A stretch of 5,422 bases of DNA from Ferroglobus sp. Lineage in GTDB: Archaea; Halobacteriota; Archaeoglobi; Archaeoglobales; Archaeoglobaceae. Both the position numbers and the translations under genes were made by a program. Every line of letters begins with the position of its first letter. Positions within the stretch are counted from its first letter, which is position 1. Location of the stretch: the NCBI GenBank assembly GCA_015520115.1, contig WAQS01000232.1, positions 1 through 5,422 on the forward strand, in the 5' to 3' direction. Shown here piece after piece: positions 1 to 5,422 of this stretch. The notes below the pieces were generated by a model. It searched no databases. It was not told the DNA's origin and worked only from the letters and a program-made list of their open reading frames with translations.

Positions 1-1
1 T

Positions 2-622
2 ATAGGATCTACTGAAGCTCTGTATGCTTTCATTGGGCATTATCCGGGAAAAGTTAAGCCCGGCTACACCGGAGTCGTTATGCCCGGGTGGGAAGTCAAG
101 CTCGTTGACGAAGAGGGAAATGAAATTGTTGAAGATGGCGTTCCGGGAAAGCTTTTAATTAAGGGCGATTCAGTGGCTGCTTTTTACTGGGAAAAACACG
201 ACAAAACGAAGAAAACCTTTCTTGGAGAATGGTACGACACGGGAGATACCTTCGTCAGAGAGGGTAAATTTTACAGATATTATGGAAGAGCCGACGACTT
301 AATAAAAACGAGAGGGCTCTGGGTTTCTCCGGTTAAAGTTGAGAACGCTTTACTAAAGCATCCGGCGGTAGAGGAATGCGCTGTCGTGCAGGGATTTAAC
401 GAGAAGAAGCTTGAGGTTGTTGCAGCTTACGTGGTTCTCAGGGAGGGATACGACAAAAATGTTGTGGAGGATGTAAAGGACTTTTTGAGGGAGCAGGGAT
501 TGAAAGGTTTCGAAATTCCAGAAAAATGGGTTTTCGTTAAAGAGCTACCGAGAACTGCCACGGGAAAAATTCAAAAATACAAGTTGAGGATGAAGGAGTT
601 TGAGGAGGCGTTTGGGAAATGA
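2..622 (+). CDS. AMP-forming acyl/aryl-CoA ligase, C-terminal part (5' truncated by window edge)
   Basis: This is the C-terminal 206 residues of an ANL-superfamily CoA ligase, which activates a carboxylic acid with ATP to an acyl-AMP and then a CoA thioester in the cytoplasm. The frame is open from base 2, so the ATG at 80 is internal. Visible motifs in order (numbered from base 2) are IGSTE at residues 1-5 (the A5 substrate/ATP motif), WYDTGD at 77-82 (A7, with the ribose-binding Asp), GRADD at 95-99 (A8 hinge), and PRTATGKIQ at 184-192 with the adenylation Lys at 189 (A10). The IGSTE, VSP and TATGKIQKYKLR segments resemble benzoate- and 4-hydroxybenzoate-CoA ligases more than long-chain fatty acyl-CoA synthetases. 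That is recognition by eye, and the substrate pocket lies mostly off the window. The stop overlaps the ubiX start (ATGA), so the two genes are co-transcribed and probably translationally coupled. An aliphatic or phenylacetate-type substrate remains possible. Confidence 0.88.
   Translation: MGSTEALYAFIGHYPGKVKPGYTGVVMPGWEVKLVDEEGNEIVEDGVPGKLLIKGDSVAAFYWEKHDKTKKTFLGEWYDTGDTFVREGKFYRYYGRADDLIKTRGLWVSPVKVENALLKHPAVEECAVVQGFNEKKLEVVAAYVVLREGYDKNVVEDVKDFLREQGLKGFEIPEKWVFVKELPRTATGKIQKYKLRMKEFEEAFGK
602..608 (+). promoter_or_regulatory. Ribosome binding site for ubiX, inside the ligase gene
   Basis: GAGGAGG lies within the last codons of the CoA ligase gene, 10 nt before the ATG at 619. It supports that start and the four-base ATGA overlap, which allows terminating ribosomes to restart. 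Confidence 0.6.
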
Positions 623-1206
623 GGATCGTTGTAGCTTTAACCGGAGCATCTGGGCAGATTTACGGAATAAGACTCCTCGAATACTTGAATAAGACGGATG
701 TGGAAACGCATCTCATAATTTCTCCTGCTGCTAAGGAGAACATAGAGATAGAGACGGAATACAGTGTAGATTACGTTGAAGGATTGGCAGATTTCTGCTA
801 CGACTACATGGATTTCACGGCTCCGATCGCAAGTGGAAGTTTCAAGCACGACGGCATGATCGTAATTCCTTGCTCGATCAAAACTGCTTCAGCTATAGCG
901 AACAGTTTCAGTTACAACTTGATAATCAGGGCTGCGGACGTGACTTTGAAAGAGAAAAGAAAACTCGTCCTCGTTGTGAGGGAGACCCCGCTCCACTCTG
1001 GTCATTTGAGAATGCTCGCCAAGCTTTCGGATTTGGGAGCTGTGATCTATCCTCCCGTTCCGGCTTTTTACTCGAAACCGAGGAGTTTGGACGACATCGT
1101 AAATCACACGGTGGGGAGAGCTCTCGACCTTCTTGGGGTGGAGAACGACCTTTACAAACCTTGGATGGGCAGGGAAAGTATATCGGAAAAGGAGTTCAAC
1201 TTGTAA
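619..1206 (+). CDS. ubiX: UbiX-type flavin prenyltransferase
   Basis: The 195-residue product is full length for the UbiX/Pad1 flavoprotein family. The family joins dimethylallyl (pyro)phosphate to FMN to make prenyl-FMN, the cofactor of UbiD-type (de)carboxylases. It opens with the Rossmann-like LTGASG loop (residues 7-12; Ser11 matches the conserved catalytic-site Ser). It then shows SGSFKHDGM (72-80), the PCSIKT segment (84-89), RAADVTLKEKR (104-114) and the signature RETPLHSGHLR (121-131). Tyr151 and Arg167 sit where the phosphate-binding Tyr and Arg occur in characterised UbiX. No key residue appears lost. The gene follows the aryl/acyl-CoA ligase with an ATGA overlap, which suggests it supplies prFMN for an aromatic-acid pathway, although general cofactor supply is also possible. 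No ubiD is in the window. Its last 55 bp overlap the converging HAD gene. Older annotations call this family phenylacrylic acid or 3-octaprenyl-4-hydroxybenzoate decarboxylase; the prenyltransferase role is now established. Confidence 0.95.
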   Translation: MRIVVALTGASGQIYGIRLLEYLNKTDVETHLIISPAAKENIEIETEYSVDYVEGLADFCYDYMDFTAPIASGSFKHDGMIVIPCSIKTASAIANSFSYNLIIRAADVTLKEKRKLVLVVRETPLHSGHLRMLAKLSDLGAVIYPPVPAFYSKPRSLDDIVNHTVGRALDLLGVENDLYKPWMGRESISEKEFNL

Positions 1207-1760
1207 TCAGCGTCGAGCTCCGAAAGTTTATTTTCTCCTTCCAAGACAGCAATTTTAATTCCAGCTTTTTTACAAGCTTCCACATCTGATCTGCTGTCCC
1301 CTACGAAGAGAACATCCTTTTTATTGGTTTTAAGAGATTCAATTGCTTTGAATATCCCTACTGGCGATGGCTTCAAAAGAGGGACGTCTTTTCTTCCTAT
1401 AACCACTTCGAAGCAGCTGCCTATGTGAAATCTCTCCAACGCATCTCTCAAAACGTCTTTGCTTATGTTGGAAACTATCGCCTTTTTAACTCCTATCTTT
1501 TCGAGAACTTCCTTAACACCTTCCTTAAGCTTCCACTTCTCAAGAGCCTGTAAATCGTATTTGTCGTATATTCGGTCGATCAGAGAAATTAAGGATGGAT
1601 AAAATGATGCTACGAAGTTGTATATTTCGGCATAGTTGTCACTCTCGATCTTAACTCCCCTCTCTTCAAGAACGCTCTTTGCCTCTTTCACAGCCTTGTC
1701 TAAATCCCAAGCGAAATTAACGAGAGTTCCTTCGAAATCGAAAATCAACGCTTTGAACAT
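1152..1760 (-). CDS. HAD-superfamily hydrolase (phosphatase-like), DxE variant
   Basis: The 202-residue protein is a small HAD hydrolase with an alpha-helical cap of the phosphoglycolate-phosphatase type. Motif I is DFEGT (Asp8-Phe-Glu10), motif II IVSNIS (Ser97), motif III LLKPSP (Lys130) and motif IV FVGDSRSD (Asp155, Asp159). The nucleophile, Lys and Mg-binding Asp residues are present, but the second Asp of DxD, normally the general acid/base, is Glu. The substrate cannot be read from sequence; a phosphate monoester is likely. An ATG at 1799 would add 13 residues lying inside the upstream oxidoreductase gene. I prefer the tandem ATGs at 1763/1760, which sit 5 and 8 nt after GAGG (1772-1769) and overlap the oxidoreductase TGA. 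Use of 1763 would add one Met. The gene is second in an operon with the oxidoreductase, and its 3' end runs 55 bp into ubiX on the other strand. Confidence 0.87.
   Translation of the reverse strand: MFKALIFDFEGTLVNFAWDLDKAVKEAKSVLEERGVKIESDNYAEIYNFVASFYPSLISLIDRIYDKYDLQALEKWKLKEGVKEVLEKIGVKKAIVSNISKDVLRDALERFHIGSCFEVVIGRKDVPLLKPSPVGIFKAIESLKTNKKDVLFVGDSRSDVEACKKAGIKIAVLEGENKLSELDADYKLNSFSDILSLPIQGL
1227..1271 (+). terminator. Possible T-tract terminator for the ligase-ubiX operon
   Basis: Just past the ubiX stop the plus strand carries TTTATTTT (1227-1234), ATTTTAATT (near 1253-1259) and TTTTTT (1266-1271), with no clear hairpin. Archaeal termination often uses such U-rich tracts alone. The tracts lie inside the HAD gene on the other strand, so they may simply reflect its Lys-rich coding. 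Confidence 0.3.
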
Positions 1761-3802
1761 CATTCCTTCCTCGCGAGCAGTGCTTTTAGCTCCGGACATC
1801 CGGAAATTGGATCTCCGGGTTTGTTTGAAGTTAGAACATTCACGTTTCCTTCGCTCCAGCCGTGAGGGATGTTAATAACTCCGGGTGCTATGTCCTCGGT
1901 AACCTTAGCTCTAACGACTATGCTTCCTCTCTCAGTCCTGACGATAACCTTGTCTCCATCTTTCACTCCGAATTTCTCAGCCGTCTTCGGATTTATCTCA
2001 ACGTAAGCTTCCGGAAGAATTTTCCGCATCTTTTCCACGTTTCTCATTTGAGAGTGGGTGTAGTAGACATCTCTTGCACCGGTTGTTAAAATCAATGGGT
2101 ATTCTTTGACTTTTTCGCTGTACGGACTCTCGCTCGGCTCTTTTGGGGTTGGAATCGGGTCGTAGCCAAGGTTTTTCAGAGTTTCCGAGTAAATTTCCAC
2201 TTTTTTACTTGGAGTCTTGAATCCCCTCTTCTTGTACTCCTCGTACTTCACTTCTCCAGTCCAAACTCCCGAAGGGTATTTTTCGTTCAGATCTTCGAAG
2301 GAGTAGCCGGTGGGTTCTAAAACGTAATTCAGAACTTCTTCAACATTCTTCCATGGGAAGTAATTCTTGAATCCCATCTTCTTTGCAAGTTCAAGCCAGA
2401 ACTCGACGTCACTTTTCGCTTCTCCGAGAGGCTCGATAACTTTCTTCCTCAGCATCATGTAGGGGATTCCGAATATCACGCTGTAGTAGTCGACAAGTTC
2501 GTACCTTTCGAGGAAAGAGGCGGCAGGTAAGAAAACATCTGCATATTTTGCTGTTTCCGTCATGAACATATCCATAACCGCCAGAAATTCCACCTTCTTC
2601 AGCATCTCCACGACTTTATTCGAGTTTGGCCAGGTTAGAGCAGGATTTGAGCCGGCAACAAAAATGCTTTTAATCGGATACGGCTTTCCTTCGAGAACAG
2701 CATCGTATAGGTACATCCCCTGCCCTTCGCCAAGATGAGTTTCCCAGACTTGGTAGAATAGGGGATGCTCCTTTATTCCGAGAGGGACATCATTTAGCAT
2801 TTCCACGAGCCTGAGATTTCTTGTGTGAACTCTTGCAGCTCTAACGAATCCTCCTTTTACGTCGATGTTCCCAGTTAAAGCGTGGAGGATAGCTACACTT
2901 CTTGAGTTCTGCACACCGGTCGGAACCTGATCCAAGGCGTTTACCCCTTGAACTATGCATGCCGGCTTCGTTGTTGCGAATGTTCTTGCTATCTCGATAA
3001 TCGTTTCTGCATCAACCCAGGTTTTCTCCGATATTTCCTCTAAAGAATACTTTGCTACGTGATTTTTCAACTCTTCAAAGCCAACGCAGTAATTTGAGAC
3101 GAATTCTTTGTCGTAGAGTTCTTCTTCAATGATAACTTTCATCAACCCTAAAGCTAAGTAGATGTCGCTGCCGGGTCTAACAGCGGCATGTATGTCGGCA
3201 ATCTTCGCAACCTTGGTTTTTCTCGGATCAATCACTATAAGCTTCGCCCCTCTTTCTTTGGCTTTCTCTATTCTCCAAGCTAAGGGAGGTTTTGAAGCAT
3301 GAGGATTGTGAGCCCAGACGATTATGCAATTAGCGTTATCCACCTCAGCTACGTTGAACTTTCCGATGGTGAGAATGTAACCTATGATCTGATGCCTGTA
3401 GCACATGCTTTCCGGAGAGAAGCAGTTCGGTGTGCCGTAAACGTCCATGAACCTTCTTATGAAACCCACAGTAGATGAACCGCCAAGAAGGATTGGCATG
3501 CCGATTATCGTGGCGAAGTACTTCGGGTTTTCCTCTCTTACCTCCTTCAAATTTTCGGTCACGAGTTCCATAGCGTAATCCCAGTCGACTTTCTTCCACT
3601 TGTTTCCCTCCTTAACCATTGGATACGTGATCCTCTCTCTGGAGTAGATGTAATCGGGAGCAACGCTTCCTTTTGGACAAAGTCTTCCAAAATTGAGGGG
3701 GTGCTCTTTCATTCCCTTAACTCTCGTTATTCTTCCTTTTTCGACTTCCACATCCATTCCGCAGCTCCATGCGCAAAGCTCGCAGGCAGTTTTGACTATC
3801 AT
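1760..3802 (-). CDS. Molybdopterin (Mo/W-bisPGD) oxidoreductase, DMSO reductase family catalytic subunit
   Basis: The 680-residue catalytic protein belongs to the molybdopterin oxidoreductase (DMSO reductase) family. The N-terminal [4Fe-4S] motif is Cys7-x2-Cys10-x3-Cys14-x27-Cys42, followed by Lys44, the position that commonly relays electrons between cluster and pterin. The central domain holds Cys134 in ESMCYRH, the likely Mo/W ligand, then VIDPRKTK (190-197) and AGSNPALTWP (383-392), typical of the cofactor-binding core. The C-terminal dinucleotide-binding domain spans about 565-675 (TTGARD, HSQMRN, GVINIPHGW). Translation starts six residues before the first cluster Cys, so there is no Tat signal and the enzyme should be cytoplasmic. 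No ferredoxin-like or membrane-anchor gene is beside it; the only operon partner is the HAD gene. Length, Cys ligand and lack of partners resemble the acetylene-hydratase-like branch, which is inference. Formate dehydrogenase or a sulfur/arsenic reductase are alternatives. The substrate is not determinable here. No ribosome binding site precedes the ATG, so the message is probably leaderless. Confidence 0.92.
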   Translation of the reverse strand: MIVKTACELCAWSCGMDVEVEKGRITRVKGMKEHPLNFGRLCPKGSVAPDYIYSRERITYPMVKEGNKWKKVDWDYAMELVTENLKEVREENPKYFATIIGMPILLGGSSTVGFIRRFMDVYGTPNCFSPESMCYRHQIIGYILTIGKFNVAEVDNANCIIVWAHNPHASKPPLAWRIEKAKERGAKLIVIDPRKTKVAKIADIHAAVRPGSDIYLALGLMKVIIEEELYDKEFVSNYCVGFEELKNHVAKYSLEEISEKTWVDAETIIEIARTFATTKPACIVQGVNALDQVPTGVQNSRSVAILHALTGNIDVKGGFVRAARVHTRNLRLVEMLNDVPLGIKEHPLFYQVWETHLGEGQGMYLYDAVLEGKPYPIKSIFVAGSNPALTWPNSNKVVEMLKKVEFLAVMDMFMTETAKYADVFLPAASFLERYELVDYYSVIFGIPYMMLRKKVIEPLGEAKSDVEFWLELAKKMGFKNYFPWKNVEEVLNYVLEPTGYSFEDLNEKYPSGVWTGEVKYEEYKKRGFKTPSKKVEIYSETLKNLGYDPIPTPKEPSESPYSEKVKEYPLILTTGARDVYYTHSQMRNVEKMRKILPEAYVEINPKTAEKFGVKDGDKVIVRTERGSIVVRAKVTEDIAPGVINIPHGWSEGNVNVLTSNKPGDPISGCPELKALLARKE

Positions 3803-3824
3803 CCATAAAGTTAAGAATTAATAA

Positions 3825-3832
3825 TTTATAAA
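3825..3832. promoter_or_regulatory. Palindromic archaeal TATA box, probable bidirectional promoter
   Basis: TTTATAAA is a perfect palindrome in the 103-bp gap between the divergent oxidoreductase and deaminase-like genes. On the minus strand its centre is about 26 nt from the oxidoreductase ATG, the usual archaeal TATA-to-start-site distance. This predicts transcription beginning at or next to the start codon. On the plus strand it would start transcription near 3855, giving a leader of about 50 nt before the deaminase-like gene. The position and spacing are read from sequence; the use of both directions is inferred. Confidence 0.6.
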
Positions 3833-3844
3833 GGTTTGTAAAGT

Positions 3845-3892
3845 GAATTTCTGAAAAATTCGAAATTTCTATATTTTTTCGCAGCAATTTCT
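3845..3892. repeat. Short AT-rich repeats and inverted repeat, possible operator
   Basis: AATTTCT occurs three times on the plus strand (3846-3852, 3864-3870, 3886-3892). GAATTT (3845-3850) and AAATTC (3856-3861) form an inverted repeat with a 5-nt gap, and GAAATTTC (3862-3869) is itself a palindrome. They lie between the TATA box and the deaminase-like start, where a regulator could bind. The composition is very AT-rich, so chance is a real alternative. Confidence 0.3.
3869..3877 (+). promoter_or_regulatory. Alternative AT-rich TATA-like element for the deaminase-like gene
   Basis: CTATATTTT lies about 33 nt before the ATG at 3906. It could act as a second TATA element on the plus strand, but transcription from it would begin near 3898, inside or after the ribosome binding site. 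It is therefore less convincing than the box at 3825-3832. Confidence 0.2.
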
Positions 3893-3897
3893 GGAGG
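3893..3897 (+). promoter_or_regulatory. Ribosome binding site of the deaminase-like gene
   Basis: GGAGG lies 8 nt before the ATG at 3906, is complementary to the archaeal 16S rRNA 3' end, and fixes that start. The next in-frame Met (residue 18, at 3957) would remove the N-terminal helix that the family normally carries. Confidence 0.75.
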
Positions 3898-3905
3898 GTG
3901 TTGGC

Positions 3906-5422
3906 ATGATCGGAAGCAAGCTCTCCCAAGTTTATCGAAATCTGATAAGTGTTGCGATGGGAAGAGAAAAAGCGGATCTTCTAATTGAAAACTGCAACAT
4001 TGTGGATGTTGTAACTGGAGAAATTTATGAAGGAAGTATTGCAGTTAAGGGTGATAGGATAGCTCTTGTGGGTGAAAAAGTTGAAGCTTACGAAGTTTTT
4101 GACGCAAAAGGGCTTTATGCAGTTCCCGGCTTCATCGACGCTCATGCGCATCCGGACTTTTACTTGACCCTCCCAGAGTATTCAAGCTTGGCAGTTAAGC
4201 ATGGAACGACGACGATGTTTTCCGAGTGCGATGCAGCTTTGAATGCTCTGGGAGTAGAAGGATTCAAGCTCTTCGTCAAGTGGGCGAAGGAATGCCCGGC
4301 GAGGATCTACATAAATATCCCTTACATATTCCCCCAAGACCCAGCTGTTGAAGATGTGAACTTTGAGCTGAGCTATGAAGAACTTGCCAAAATAGCCGGA
4401 GGGCTTTTGGTCGGAATGGGTGAAGTTCTATCTTGGAGCGGAGTTATCGCATTAGACGAGCAGATTCTGAAAAAGATCGATTTCGCCATGGAAAAAAACC
4501 TTGTAATCCTCGGACACACCGCCGGAGCTAAGAGAAATAAATTACAAGCCTATTCAACTATCGCAAGTTCCTGCCACGAGGCAATAACCCCAGAAGAGGC
4601 TCTGGAGAAGCTTAAGAGCGGCTTGCATCTAATGGTCAGGGAGGGATCGATAAGGAGCGATCTGAGCATAATTAGGGAGATAAAAAACGTTGATAAATCT
4701 TGGATTTCCCTTGTATCAGACGGTGTCGATCCAAAGAAACTCGTGGAAGGCTACATGGATTCAATAGCGAGAAAGGCTGTTGAACTCGGCTTGGATCCGA
4801 TGGAAGTTCTGAGGATGATTACTGTAAATCCGGCAAAATACTACGGAATGGAGAGGGATCTGGGCGTGATAGCTCCTCCAAGGTATGCTGATATAGTTTT
4901 GCTGAAGAACTTTGAAAAGTTTGAAGTAGCAAAGGTCTTCGTCGGTGGAAAGATTCCGAAAGAGGCGAGGACAGAAGACGAACCCTACAGCGTGATGAAC
5001 GTCGAGAAGATCGAGAGAGAAGATTTGAAGATTAACGCTGATGGAAACGTTAAAATCAGAATGATGCGCCTCGTTACCGAGAGCGTGACGAAGGAGGTCG
5101 TCAAAGAAGTGGAGGTGAAGGATGGAGAAGTGGAGGACTTCTGCAAGGTCGTTCTTGTTGATAGATTTAGAGGCAACAGAGTAGTTATTGGTTTTATCGA
5201 AAACCTTGAGATGGAGGGAGTAGTCTCTTCGACTTTCAACTTCGACGAGTACAATATTTTAACGATAGGCAGAGATTACGATGAGATCGTTAAGACTACA
5301 AACGACCTCATAAAATTGGGCGGAGGAATCATCTATTCCGGAAAAACCACCGTGGAATTGAAGTTACCCTACGGAGGGGTTATGAGTAACGATGTTGGCG
5401 ATGTCGTTCGCAAGCTTGAAAA
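3906..5422 (+). CDS. Divergent adenine deaminase-family amidohydrolase (3' truncated by window edge)
   Basis: The first 505 residues are visible and the frame is open to the window end; family members are usually about 570-600 residues. The layout matches adenine deaminase: an N-terminal helix and beta-sandwich part (about 1-70), the TIM-barrel amidohydrolase domain, then a C-terminal domain (about 360 on) with LGGGIIYSGK and GGVMS. Probable metal or catalytic residues are His80 and His82 (PGFIDAHAHPD), Glu173 (GMGEV), His204 (GHTAG), His224 (CHEAITPEEALEKL) and Asp272 (VSDG). True adenine deaminases convert adenine to hypoxanthine in purine salvage. Here several expected segments differ: the DPHEIANV region reads SECDAALNALG (106-116), the TDD segment reads VSDG, and the C-terminal His-rich segments read DRFRGN (419-424) and FNFDEYN (444-450). 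The fold and metal site are well supported, but adenine as substrate is doubtful. The gene is transcribed away from the oxidoreductase. Confidence 0.85.
   Translation, partial: MIGSKLSQVYRNLISVAMGREKADLLIENCNIVDVVTGEIYEGSIAVKGDRIALVGEKVEAYEVFDAKGLYAVPGFIDAHAHPDFYLTLPEYSSLAVKHGTTTMFSECDAALNALGVEGFKLFVKWAKECPARIYINIPYIFPQDPAVEDVNFELSYEELAKIAGGLLVGMGEVLSWSGVIALDEQILKKIDFAMEKNLVILGHTAGAKRNKLQAYSTIASSCHEAITPEEALEKLKSGLHLMVREGSIRSDLSIIREIKNVDKSWISLVSDGVDPKKLVEGYMDSIARKAVELGLDPMEVLRMITVNPAKYYGMERDLGVIAPPRYADIVLLKNFEKFEVAKVFVGGKIPKEARTEDEPYSVMNVEKIEREDLKINADGNVKIRMMRLVTESVTKEVVKEVEVKDGEVEDFCKVVLVDRFRGNRVVIGFIENLEMEGVVSSTFNFDEYNILTIGRDYDEIVKTTNDLIKLGGGIIYSGKTTVELKLPYGGVMSNDVGDVVRKLE

Noticed and set aside
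80..82. ATG at 80 as a true gene start
   Set aside because: The same frame is open back to base 2 and encodes the IGSTE motif, so this Met is internal to a truncated ligase.
637..1107. Two minus-strand open frames antisense to ubiX
   Set aside because: They are Cys/Arg/Ser-rich shadow translations of a conserved gene with no recognisable domain.
870..1289. 139-residue plus-strand open frame overlapping ubiX
   Set aside because: It lies in another frame of a clear UbiX gene, its translation is low in pattern and resembles no family, and it has no supporting start site.
1761..1799. ATG at 1799 as the start of the HAD gene
   Set aside because: It would add 13 non-family residues and a 40-bp overlap with the oxidoreductase gene, while the ATGs at 1763/1760 have a ribosome binding site and give the normal HAD N-terminus.
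1636..2089. Plus-strand open frames opposite the HAD and oxidoreductase genes
   Set aside because: Both sit antisense to conserved coding sequence and show no motif of their own.
3345..3929. Minus-strand frames inside the oxidoreductase gene and across the divergent gap
   Set aside because: The first is an alternate frame of the oxidoreductase. The second crosses the promoter region and runs into the oxidoreductase N-terminus out of frame.
4985..5254. 89-residue minus-strand open frame
   Set aside because: It is a Ser/Thr-rich antisense shadow of the conserved C-terminal domain of the deaminase-like gene.

Overview
The window looks archaeal and thermophile-like, most probably from the Archaeoglobales (Ferroglobus/Geoglobus type). 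The signs are a palindromic TATA box (TTTATAAA) about 26 nt from a start codon, GGAGG-type ribosome binding sites, heavy AGA/AGG and ATA codon use, Lys/Glu-rich proteins and tight gene overlaps. The order is inferred from gene content (an aromatic-type acyl-CoA ligase next to ubiX, and a molybdopterin oxidoreductase). No marker gene in the window proves it.

Layout: (1) positions 2-622 (+) are the C-terminal part of an AMP-forming acyl/aryl-CoA ligase whose start lies off the left edge; (2) 619-1206 (+) is a UbiX-type flavin prenyltransferase joined to it by an ATGA overlap; (3) 1152-1760 (-) is a small HAD hydrolase converging on ubiX, with tails overlapping by 55 bp; (4) 1760-3802 (-) is a 680-residue molybdopterin (Mo/W) oxidoreductase whose stop overlaps the HAD start, so the two form a second operon; (5) 3803-3905 is a 103-bp divergent intergenic region with a TATA box usable on both strands; (6) 3906-5422 (+) is a divergent member of the adenine deaminase family, cut by the right edge. 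No stretch over 300 bases lacks a gene.

How the genes may work together: UbiX makes prenylated FMN, the cofactor of UbiD-type (de)carboxylases. Its coupling to a ligase with benzoate-CoA-ligase-like motifs suggests an anaerobic aromatic-acid module, with a UbiD partner perhaps off the left edge. The oxidoreductase has an N-terminal [4Fe-4S] motif, a probable Cys metal ligand, no export signal and no partner subunit in the window. It therefore looks like a lone cytoplasmic enzyme, possibly of the acetylene-hydratase-like group, and its substrate is unknown. The adenine-deaminase-like protein keeps the metal-binding frame but has lost several segments that are near-invariant in true adenine deaminases, so it may act on another substrate. 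No CRISPR array, mobile element, tRNA or rRNA was seen.
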